A stretch of 64,000 nucleotides of DNA from Tetracladium setigerum (taxonomy: Eukaryota; Ascomycota; Leotiomycetes; Helotiales). The stretch lies in the NCBI GenBank assembly GCA_031472005.1, contig PZJY01000001.1, positions 1,736,001-1,800,000 on the forward strand, given 5' to 3'. The notes under the pieces were generated by a model. That model searched no databases, had not been told where the DNA came from, and saw only the letters and a list, made by a program, of their open reading frames with translations. Positions 1 to 9,925 of the stretch are shown in pieces (position 1 is the first letter of the stretch; every line of letters begins with the position of its first letter). The position numbers and the translations under genes are program-made.

Positions 1-775
1 CTTGGCCCCAAAGAAGTTCAGGGATCATTCAGCTTCATAAATGATAATAGTCTGAAACTTATTCTTACCCTTCCTTCGGATCTTGTGTACCTCAGGAGTC
101 GGTGTAATCAATCCTAAGAAAATAGAGATTTGTTGTCGCACTGGATGACTCTATTTGTAGACAAGTAACGATCGAACGAAAACAAAACACAGAATACGCT
201 ATTTACGTGTCTGGATAATGAATAAGTGTGCAAATACTTATTTTAGCTTATATCGATTCAGAACTGACCTGTTGGCCGATACAGTGCCGGTTCGGTGCTC
301 GTTCGTAGCGAGTTATTGCTAGGAAGGAGAATATGAAAAGTAAGAGAAGACGAGGATTTTGAAAATAGGTTAAGATTATTAGGGCACTTGTTGAGTAAAG
401 GAAGTCTCGCCGAAGTGTGCGGGGAGGTATTTACAGAAGGTGAATGCCAACAACATAAACCATCGACCTCGCAACACGCGGAAAGGGACATGCTAAACAG
501 CCATTCCCTACGACCTTCCAAAATCTAGCTTCCCATATCTCTTCCAAGAGCGAGTAAACAATTGTGAAGCTTGGATTTTTGGCGCATAAACAAATGTAGG
601 TACACAAAGTTCAAACAAACCACAAGCAAGGCTTGCTTGAACCAAAAGCAAAAACCCCTTGTATCATAACTCCCAAAAAGCTCCAATAAAAAATAGCCTC
701 GCTACGCAGTAAGTACTATTCGATTACAAAATTGTATCTTATCATAAATTTCAAAGCGCACTCAGTCTATCCGTG
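1..775. other. No gene recognised
   Basis: Only short open frames without recognisable domains or signal peptides. The right end is presumably the 3' untranslated and terminator region of the cupredoxin gene that ends at 776 on the minus strand. Confidence 0.5.
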
Positions 776-2237
776 TCACCTGGGCGCATCCCTCGAATGT
801 CCTGTAAACGCATTGTCGCCTCCCGGCGAATATGAAAAGGACCTATCGGGTGTGTTTGGACTAGACATTGCAGGAACAGCCGCTGGCATTTCGTGGACTT
901 GATATGGCGCAGGTGAATGTCTGTTGAGTGAGGAAATCTCAAATTAGCAGATTCCTTTTGGAAAGAAAGAAAAGTTATGGGGGTTAGAAGCGGGAAAAAC
1001 TTACGGAATACCCTTGACACTCGCACTCGAATCTGCCTCGTGCATCTCTTGATAACTCGGGCTCGGCCAACTTGGACTTCCCATTCCAGGACTCAATTGA
1101 CCACCGTTCATAACCCCGAACATCGAATTGCCCCTCTCATCCATTGGCGGCGGGCTGACACTTCTGTAACTATCTGCCCCGTAGGTTTGTGCGCTATATC
1201 TTGCGTCGGACATCGCAGGGCTCTTGTGCATGTTGGGATAATTGGCTTCGGATAATCCAGGGGAGGCTGGGTGGTACGCGATAGTTGGATCCATTGCTCC
1301 TGCTCCTCCTCCAGGACTATTCTTGCTACCATCTCGCTTCATGATTTCCTTGAAGCTCTTGTGTCGACCGCACATGTAGACTGTTCCACCGGCGAGGCAA
1401 AGGAAGATAAAGCCTCCGATGGCGATTCCGACGATGGCACCAGTGGGGAGGGTGTGTGGGTGTGATTTGTTGCTATGTTCGTCGCCGGTCTGTTGTGGGG
1501 TGGTGCTTGATTCGGTGGGGTTAAGCCTTTCTACGGGGAAGTATTCGCCTGGGCTGAGGAAGGCTGTTGCCTTTTGCGTGAAAGCCAGTTGAGTATCATA
1601 ATTGTGGGTTGCATTCTGGGAGATTTTAGTGAAAAGACTCGCATGAAGAATGAGGAATACATACTCCATTAATCACAGCAATCATCCCTTCCTTGCATGC
1701 ATCTGGGGAGGAGCAGTAAACTGATAAAGGCTCTGTGTCGTTGACTCGGATTCTGAAGACCGGTTGCTTTTATTTATCAGCGAAAAGCACAACCACTTGA
1801 TGTAATTGAACAAACATTAGATGTATCAACGACTGCTGTTGGCTTCCACCCTGACCAAAAGCCTGTCTTGCCAGCACCGGTCATCTCGTAAGGAATACAT
1901 GGCTCTCTGCCAAATTCTGCCTTCACAACAGAGTGGTTCTGAGGATAAAACCAGAATTCTATAGATCATTAGTCTCAGTCTTTACTTCCTAATAGTGCGA
2001 TTGATATACCAAGTATGTCTCCGACTGGCACCGTCTTACTGTTTGGAGTAAAAGTACGTCCCTCCTACAATGCGAGTCAGAAGAGAACCCCTCAAAGCTT
2101 CAAACATTTCAACTTACTGCTCCTACAGAGAACGAATGCGTCTTTGCTGCATTTGCCGAACTTGCAGTCGCACTCTGAGCAAGAGTTGACCCAAATAACG
2201 ACGCCGACACAAGAGCAAGACTTGATAAGAACATCAT
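776..2237 (-). CDS. Cupredoxin-like extracellular protein with one membrane helix
   Basis: Six exons can be read, giving about 390 residues. Exon 1 (2237-2118) encodes a signal peptide (MMFLSSLALVSASLFGSTLAQ). The next three exons form a plastocyanin-like domain: HSFSVGAEGRTFTPNS, then FWFYPQNHSVVKAEF with the typical copper-site His, then VYCSSPDACKEGMIAVIN near the second copper loop. A Ser/Thr/Pro-rich stretch follows, then one membrane helix (TGAIVGIAIGGFIFLCLAGG) and a Pro/Ser-rich cytoplasmic tail. The reading frame reaches TAA at 1001, but a GTAAGT donor overlaps that stop, and splicing to an acceptor near 920 continues in frame to TGA at 776; I prefer this longer form. Fungal proteins of this type are surface proteins of unknown function, often called extracellular serine-rich proteins. 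Copper binding is uncertain because the usual Cys/His ligand set in this family is incomplete. Confidence 0.82.
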
Positions 2238-3543
2238 GATGCTAAACAATGGATCTTAAAAACGAGTGGACTCAATCGCAAACGGGAGAGGTGAAAGAAG
2301 AAAGACCAGAAAGGTGGGCGAGCAGGACGCTTGAAAAGGGAACGCTGCTACTCGTACAGTAGAACATGTGGGCTCTCGCCAGCAACATTACCTGCATATG
2401 ATTGATGAACAAAGGGTTGTACGAAAGCGGGCTGGGGCATCAGCCCAAAACCCATACCAAGCAAAACGATACAGTCAGATTACTAGGATCACAAGATTAG
2501 CAGGATCCACTACCAATGAAACCTGTCAAAATAGCAAAGAAACAGTTTGTCAGAATACATAGCGCGGTATGAACATGTAAAGCAATCGCGATGGTTGGAT
2601 TCACGAAGGTTTTGGTTCCATCCGTCGGGGAGTGCAAGCTTTGTAATATTCCACAACAATTTCCCAATGAGCAAAAAGGAGCATCTGGGCAACATCACTG
2701 AGATACTTCAGACCAAACATGTAATGCTAGGGTGGGTTACTTAAAATTGCACTTGTCAATTATTATGTCAGGCCTGCGGTCGCCCTACTCCGGTAATGAT
2801 GAACCCTAAAACGGCAGTAAGCTTTTACGTGAAGAGCTCAGATGGGACAGTATCATGGTAGAAAGTTGCCCAGCGAAATCTGCCTTGTTTGCGGGGCCAG
2901 AAGCTGCATCGAAACAATAATACGAAATCAAGATTGCAATAATAATTGACAAAAACAGACAGAAGAAGCGAAGGCGATGAAAGGATTCAAGTTTTGATCA
3001 CCAGCTGGTGGTTGGACAGCAATGCGGTGGAGGGATTTGCATGCCTCTTCTCCGCCGACATCAAGCCGGGAATGAGCATTCCCATTCCAAGACTTGAGGT
3101 TTAGAGAGGGAGAGAGGGAAGGGGGGGGAGAGAGGTTCCATGTATCTTCATCAACGAGGCAAGAAACTCTTGCTCGTGAAATGTTGATCTCTCGTCAGCA
3201 CGGAAACAGCGAACTTTTGACATTTGTGTGGATGGCAGGGCAGGCATTCTCACATCACACTGTATTGGCAGTCGACCGACGACATGGATAAGGTTTAAAG
3301 CCACCAATGCCACCACCCTGCGCGTGCGTGGGGCCGACAGAGCACAGGGCTGAAATGGAGGCTTGAAAAGCTCGCCTCTCCCGCTATTGGCTCTTCGTGC
3401 GAGCCCCTAAATATAACCTCTCGCCAATTCGTTGTCAAAGTCAACGACTTTCTGCTCAAAATCAGTGGCCTCTGGTGGAGAGCTGAAAAACATTGTTCAT
3501 CGTTGATTGGGTATTTTGGGGGGTATATTGTAACAATAGGTAT
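2238..3543. other. Intergenic, no gene seen
   Basis: Contains the promoter of the minus-strand cupredoxin gene and the 3' end of ALG6. A purine-rich low-complexity patch (GA/G repeats with a run of eight G) lies at about 3102-3134. No supported coding sequence. Confidence 0.5.
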
Positions 3544-5391
3544 TTACTTGACCTTTTCCTTCTCCGCCACCTTCTTCTTCGTGAAGCCACTCTCCATCAC
3601 CAGGGTCCACAAACACACTAGATAGCACAGACCAAATCCGACAGCTCCTACCCCGACGTTTAGTACCACCCAAAGATCCGGTTTATCTTTTGGTGGTGCG
3701 ATGAAAGCTTCCCCAAAATGCCAGAATGCCATGGTGGTATAGAAAATTACTTGTATCGATGTGGTAGCAAGGGCCGACCATGTGGTCTTGCCATCCTGTT
3801 TGTACACCGCAAGAGAAGTGGGGGGAAGTCCGAGAAGATATGCCCATAGGAGCGTCAACACGTAGTACGGGACCCGCAGATCAACCCTCTGCAGCAGAGG
3901 GAACATGGTCCAGGCTCCAAGGATATTTGCGAATCCAACCCAACTCCTCACTGATTTGCTCAGGCCGTGATTTCCAGCAAGAATAACAGTCATTGGCATC
4001 AGCGGTAATAGGACACTTTTCTCGTGTACCTGGAAGCTGAAGAGGAAAAACGCCCACGCGGATGTGGCTAATGCTAGAGGTAAGGTTTCCTTTCGAGGCT
4101 TGATGAAGATGATCAAACATGGGGGTGTGATGGCGATTAGCGTGGCCAGTAGTGATGCTTTTTGAAGCAGTGCCGCATCGTACTTTCTTAGCTTGACAAC
4201 AACGTTAAGCGCGCACCAAAAGTTGGCGACCTTGTCTTCGAAAAGACCACGAGCAAAAGGAAAAACTCGATGGATTAGCTGGGCCATCTGTTGAACAAGT
4301 GGATAATACCAGGCGTTGGAGTCGAACTTCGAAGAGTATTCGCTGAAGATTGGCAATACAGCTGGCTTTCCCTCCAACTCTGGCCTGGCGTCGATATTCT
4401 GATAGTTTTCGTACAGCGATCCAAGCAGAAGTGGGAGAAGCAGGATTGCAAACGAGGCCAACGTAACGACGGCAATTCCCAGAAATCGGGGAATGTTGAT
4501 CTTGGGGAAGAGGCAAACTCCTAGCAAGTACGCAAACATCGCCGGCGCATAGTACAATGCCATCTGCTTGAAGCCCAGAGCTAGGACGAAGAACACACAA
4601 CTCCACATGAATCGTCCAGCCAACACGCTCGACATGCTCGCCAGCACGAAGCCTAGCATGACTGTATTGTACTGGAAATGTACGTGATCGATCAGAATCA
4701 ACCCGGGTTGCATCAAAATTGCTGTCAGGGCAATAGAAGCGTTCCAGGCATTGACGCCTTGCAGCTTGCTTAACCTCCTCACAAAAATGACAGCAGCTGG
4801 GATATAGATCAAGTATTCAGATACTATAACCGTCGCCCTCATGAAAATCTTCAATGTAGGATCATCCGAGCCTCGCGATGTAAAGAGAGCGAACCAAGCC
4901 GGGTTGATGAATGTTCCAATTTTCCCAAGAAGCCAGCTATGGTATGCCGTCAAAGGAGGATAATCAAGCCCCCACCACTCCAGGTCGTGGAAGTACCATT
5001 GCGATATTGGCAGATTGGTTGTGATCTCCATCCAGTGTCTCTGAGCCTCGTAGTCGCCGTGCATTGGGGGGTTCTCGAATCCTAAGTCCCAAATTTAGCC
5101 AACATACTCACAACTTTACCTCCAATTGTGTAAACTCACCAGAATAGCCCATAGTCCTGCCGCCCACCTGAACAATCCCACTGCCATCAATATCAATGGC
5201 AGAATCTCCCATTGCGAAACCGAGCCCCGTGCTGGCGACAGGAAAGCTGCGAGAGGGTATGTTGGGCGCGAGGTAGCTTGCCCTTGTCGGCTGGTAGAGG
5301 ATGTTGCTACCGTGGAGGAATAGTCGCTGCCATAGCTGTTTTTCTTGCCTTTCCGCCGTGGTTTATGAGGTGAAGGTGAAGGCGCTGCCAT
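3544..5391 (-). CDS. ALG6: Dolichyl-P-Glc:Man9GlcNAc2-PP-dolichol alpha-1,3-glucosyltransferase ALG6 (frame break at exon junction)
   Basis: ALG6/ALG8 family enzyme of the ER membrane. It adds the first glucose to the lipid-linked Man9GlcNAc2 donor before N-glycosylation. Exon 1 (5391-5140) gives a basic N-terminus and the first membrane helix (SQWEILPLILMAVGLFRWA). A 58-bp intron (5139-5082) follows, then a long exon with PPMHGDYEAQRHWMEIT and the hallmark loop YFHDLEWWGLDYPPLTAYH, then many membrane helices to a Lys-rich C-terminus. Total length is near 590 residues, usual for the family. The first codon is ATG at 5391; the reading frame extends 6 bases further only through a GTG. The conserved junction Gly-Tyr-Ser-Gly-Phe is readable only if one more G is present in the run at 5148-5150 (CCC on the plus strand), so the gene as written is shifted by one base there. 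I treat it as a real gene with a probable sequence error. Confidence 0.93.
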
Positions 5392-5766
5392 TGTCACCGT
5401 GGAATTGAGTGCAATTGAGATGTTGGTCGCATTGCCTGTTGAGCTCTGAGGACAAATAATTCGCTTGGCCGACGAACTCGCGCAGATTTAGCGTGTTCCA
5501 CTCCCCTGACCTTCAGACTTCAGTCTCACAACACCGCTGACGACAGGAACACCATCAATAATCGAAAAATTATTGCACTTAAAAAGACGATGAATTATAC
5601 AATTCACAACAAGAGATAAGGTGGATTGCAATGCCATTCTCAATAGTATTTCTTCCGTTTCAGAGTTTCAGATTTCTCTGCGAGGCTTTCACACTATGTA
5701 CGCGACAGATCTCAGTTCGATCCAAATAAGATCAATATATTCTATCTAATTCTTGTTCCCTTCAAA
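5392..5766. other. ALG6 promoter and aldolase 3' region
   Basis: 375 bp between the ALG6 start and the aldolase stop, both on the minus strand. It should hold the ALG6 promoter and the aldolase terminator. No distinct motif recognised. Confidence 0.45.
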
Positions 5767-6729
5767 TCATCCCTTCCTCGAAACCTTCACTGGCTTCTCT
5801 TCCAATCCCTTCAGGACAGTTACATTCGCCTTTGCCGCCGCAGTAACCAGCCCAATATCCAAGTTACCCAGCACGTACCTCACACCCAACCTCTTGATCG
5901 CATCCGCACAAATATCTGGTCTATTATACAAACCTGCAAGTCCCATAATGATTCCAGATCTCTTACATGCCTCCCCAACCCTTTCCAGCGTCTCTCTAAA
6001 AAGTGGATGGTCCCATTGACCTTGAATACCTAACTCCAACGTTAGGTCGTTCGCACCGATGAGTAGCACATCAACACCTGGAACCGCTGCAATGGCATTG
6101 ACATTTGCAATTGCCTCGGCCGTTTCTATCATCAGAATGACGGTTGATCCAGACGCATCAAGTTGGGTCATGATGTCTGGAGCAGAAACTGGCGCGTAGC
6201 CGAAATGAGGGAGGCCGGCCGTGAGAGAACGCTTCCCAGCGACAAGTTTAGGTGCACCTGGGGTTGGAGCTGGGAATTTACAGATTGCTACCGCCGACTT
6301 GGCTTCCTCTTTTGTCATGGATTAGTGGACGGTTTGAAAAGAGGAGGAGGTGTGAAAGTGGTTTCACGGTACATACCCGATGAGGATATGTGCGGGAAGA
6401 TTACGCCCATGGCTCCTCCATCGAGAACTCTTTGCACAAATCCATTCCCACATTGATGCGGGACACGGACAAAGGGTGTGATACCAGACATGATACCAGC
6501 TGCACAGAGTTGACTAGCCTGGCTTAAAGAGAAGGATGAGTGCTCCAGCTCGATGAAAAGAGAATCATATCCGGCATCCTTAGCTATTGAGACTATCTCT
6601 GTTGTTGGGATGAGCTTCACACCAAGAGCCTGTAATGATTAGCCATTGGTAAATCTCACTATAAATGGTACTTACAGTACATATTTTGCCTTTGGCAGAG
6701 TTGATCAAAAGATTGTTAATGAGGACCAT
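5767..6729 (-). CDS. HpcH/HpaI-family aldolase (2-oxo-3-deoxy / 4-hydroxy-2-oxo acid aldolase type)
   Basis: Metal-dependent class II aldolase of the HpcH/HpaI superfamily, which cleaves 4-hydroxy-2-oxo acids to pyruvate (or a homologue) and an aldehyde. Three exons give about 300 residues, normal for the family. The short first exon starts MVLINNLLINSAKGK at 6729; exon 2 carries DSLFIELEHSSFSLSQ and VRVPHQCGNGFVQRVLDGG; exon 3 carries the metal-site region VILMIETAEAIANVNAI and VDVLLIGANDLTLELG. The Glu of MIETAEA and the Asp of GANDL are the usual metal/active-site positions. A short insertion (about ten residues) follows the CKFP motif. The gene is the first of a five-gene block with two regulators, a dehydrogenase and a transporter, and has a striking palindrome about 180 bp upstream. 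The substrate cannot be named from sequence. Confidence 0.9.
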
Positions 6730-6904
6730 GGTGAAGAATAAGGGGATGTGATTTCAACAAGAGGATTTCTACTTTGCGAAGAAGATTTGACCAAGTTTGA
6801 TCTCTACAATATAGAAATCCTTCTGGGTAACTGTTCCATATGTATTTGAGCTGAGAAGAAGGGATATGTCGGGCAAGCTTGTCGAGTGCCAAGACCGAAG
6901 GGAG

Positions 6905-6923
6905 TTTCGGGGGGTGTCCGAAA
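6905..6923. promoter_or_regulatory. Probable Zn2Cys6 regulator site TTTCGG-N7-CCGAAA
   Basis: Perfect inverted repeat TTTCGG with a 7-base spacer (GGGGTGT) and CCGAAA, 176 bp upstream of the aldolase start codon. Inverted CGG triplets with a fixed spacer are the classic target of Zn2Cys6 dimers. The same palindrome, with six of seven spacer bases conserved in the opposite orientation, lies at 14131-14149 between the dehydrogenase and transporter of the same block. Confidence 0.75.
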
Positions 6924-7315
6924 GTGCGAGCAGAGCTATTCCAATGAAGGTGAAGGTACTGATTTCGGACCCAAGTACTCGATTAACAGTGGGATGCCAT
7001 GAAAGACTTCAAACGCTTTGTTCAAATGATGTGGTCCGCTTTGTTATCCTCTCATGGGGAAACGACTGGCCAATTTTCTGTCCAGGTTGATTGGGTGGGA
7101 TAACCACACAACATCCCTCAGCTCTGACCAACTGGTATAGCAGGTATCAATCCTCGTTTTGAACGGACTACAATAGATAGAACTCAACGCTTGTAGTCAT
7201 CTTGGCTACTCGAGGCGCCTTGAGATAATCCTCCCAAGACGCGAGAGACGGAACTCACGCACAGCAGCGTGGCGACAGAAATTCTTTTCAATTGTCCCAA
7301 ATGTACACAAAACTT

Positions 7316-9453
7316 TTACTCTCTTTCTACAAGATCAATCGTTTTCTTGACAAGAGAATGTATGTTGTCGGGCCCAATCATCGCTGCTGCTGCCGTCAAT
7401 TCGTTCACCCGTCTCGCACGAGCTCCAGAATCATAGAATGTCTCCTTCACCATAGATCTAAGTCCTCCAACCAAGGAACGGTAATCCTGCATAATAGGAA
7501 ACTGCCGGGAAACCACAGACATTATTTCCATGCCAATATCAATATGCTCTTCACAGTCTCGGATATTTGCGTCACTCAGAGCACACATCACTTGACTGGA
7601 TTTTCCGCGTGCTAGACAATAAAGCAAAGCAACCGATCCTCGAATGGAGGTATATCCAGTGATCCAAGATAGCGTGGATCTTCTTTGCATGCTTCTCCTG
7701 TTGAGGCTTCGAATTACTGCCTGAGCACATTCCATGAGCTCTCCAAGCTGAACTGGCTCGAAATGCCCGGTAGTAGATGGGGTGTAAGAAGAAACTGCAG
7801 CATCTCGTGAGATTGGTGTTGCATGGTTTGTAGTTTTTCTTGCAAATATAATTTGATCAGTCATCGCTCGGAGAGCGAGGGTGTTGAGCAGGGAGCTTGA
7901 ATGCTCTTCCAAATCAATAGGGTAGGGCTCCATGTTCACAGGAGCGCTGGTTTCCCAATGCAGCAAATGATTCAAGTGATATGACAGTGGGCGACTCCCT
8001 TTATCTTCAACAACTTTGGAAAGAAGTAACGCGTAGCGATAGAGATGTAGATTCCGGCGCTGGGTCGGAGTCGTTGCTAGAAATGATGGCCTGGTTCCGG
8101 GAAGCTATAATTTGATTGAGAACTACTTCAAGGAGCAAAAAGAAGAGAAATACTGACTTCAATAGTGATATCCCGATCATTGATGCCGAAAGGGCGATCA
8201 AGGGCACAAGAAACTAGCCTATGAAGCGGTAATTAGATCCATCTGTCTGAAATGCGAGCTGCAGAACGATTACCTATCCAGAAAATAAACAAGCCAAAAA
8301 GCCCATCTCCGTTGTTCAAGATCTTCCTCCGATGTATGACGCCGACTTTTCGCAACCTCACGATGGAATCCCAATGATATACACTTCTTCATGGCAACGC
8401 CAGTCAAATGCCACGTAGATCCAGCTGCAGAACTATGGAGAGAGAAAATAACAAGAAGAATAAGACAGTAAATGATATCTACTCCGTCTTCAAGGTGGAA
8501 AACTTTGTCCAGAATCTTGAGAGCTTTGGACAGAATATGAATAGAGATGAAAGATGCTTGTGCAACAGGATACGTATCTGAGACCAGCGGTGTGATGGCC
8601 AATACCATGTATGCCATGAAAACTTTGGCTGGATCTCGGGATAACATCTCTTCATAGTCTTTTTCGTTCGCTTCTGTAATTGCCGTAATTCCCATTTTGA
8701 CACTTTCCTCCGGCAAATGAGGATAACGATAATCAACCACGGTGTAATATGTTGAGACATAGTTCGTGGAGTCTTCCTTGGGAAGGTAGAGTCTTTCTGG
8801 GCCTTGCTACTCGACTGTCTAATGTCTTTGGCGATGCCATCCCACTACATATTTTCAAAATCAGCAGGGTGGACGCCTTAGGTACCAGGTATACCAACCA
8901 AAGCATCAATCCGAGAAGTGCTTTGAGGATTTCCTCCATAAGTCCCGGTGATAGCACTGATGATTCCTGGCATTGAGATCCCTTTTAAAAATTCTGCTGC
9001 TCTGCAATTGGGTTCGGCCATAGCAGAGAGAGAAAGAAGTCCAATATCAGGACTATGCCTTCTGCTCTGTCCAGCGGAGTCCTCTCTACTCCCCACAGCC
9101 CCATTTGGACGACTTTGCTCCTCAACTTGAACGAGATTGGTAGGCTGTTCCATCGAGGGTTCCGGCTCGTTTGATGGGGCGGTACCATTGATGTTCGACT
9201 GGTCTAGGACAGAGGTGTTCTCCCCCTGTTCACGAGCCAGCGTCCGGAGTTGATCCAGACGAAATTCCAACATCTCAACGGGCCCCTTTGGCTGTACCAT
9301 ACCAACACCCGTGCGAGTCATTATACTCTCACCTCTGCCATCACGACAATCGGCCTTGGCCTGGAGGCACTGCGTGCAAACTGGTGTCTCTCGACCACAT
9401 CTTTGTTTTCTTCGGCTGCATCGCTCGCAAGCAACAGTCCGCAGTTGACTCAT
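7316..9453 (-). CDS. Zn2Cys6 transcription factor with fungal-specific TF domain (regulator 1)
   Basis: Four exons, about 630 residues. The N-terminus has the binuclear zinc cluster ACERCSRRKQRCGRETPVC followed by TQCLQAKADC, with all six cysteines present, and then a short helical dimerisation segment (VEMLEFRLDQLRTLAREQ). The middle is a fungal_trans (PF04082-type) domain: AAGSTWHLTGVAMKKCISLG, RRWAFWLVYFLDR, then LVSCALDRPFGINDRDI across an intron. The start at 9453 is chosen because it directly precedes the cluster; an upstream in-frame ATG at 9495 would add 14 residues. An 80-bp intron (about 8815-8896) is inferred because it joins both open frames without a stop. It is transcribed away from a second regulator, sharing a 472-bp promoter. 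By position it is a likely controller of the aldolase block. Confidence 0.9.
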
Positions 9454-9925
9454 ATCGAAGTACAGAAGCTTGTGGTATTGGTTAATGCGTTTCAAAAAAC
9501 CTACCCGAGCAGCTATCCGAAGAATTGTGATTTAGGCTCTCGAGAGCACATCGCGGAACAGGATTTCTGTCGCCGCATGGGGACACGCAAATCAAAGCCG
9601 AAGGCACTTGTTTAGAGTAACAGGAACGAAGGGAATTGCTGTTTCTGGAACTCCGCCCCCGCAGATACAGTGGCGGTGATGATGATGAATTTCAGTCTCG
9701 AACCTCGTCAGTGGAAAGGAGATGGAGCTGCCTTTGATGAGAAGCCACGGAGGAGTTCCACGTCACGTGTGTGTACTAAGCAACTGTCCGGACCCCTTCC
9801 GAAGCTACGACCTACCAGTTGTTCTGCTTTCTTGCATCTGACAACCGTGAACGAGAGCGCAGAGTATCAACCACTGATATGTTCTTCATCGATTGCTCGT
9901 TGGTTACCGGCCATGCTGTGCGAAC
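9454..9925. promoter_or_regulatory. Bidirectional promoter of two Zn2Cys6 regulator genes
   Basis: 472 bp between divergent start codons at 9453 (minus) and 9926 (plus). It contains a CGG-N7-CCG inverted repeat (9789-9801) similar to the palindromes at 6905 and 14131, which suggests auto- or cross-regulation of the two factors. Confidence 0.6.
9789..9801. promoter_or_regulatory. CGG-N7-CCG inverted repeat in regulator promoter
   Basis: CGG, spacer ACCCCTT, CCG followed by AA. On the minus strand it reads TTCGG-AAGGGGT-CCG, close to the sites at 6905-6923 and 14131-14149 (same half sites, same 7-base spacing, G-rich spacer), but one flank is not conserved. Confidence 0.5.
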
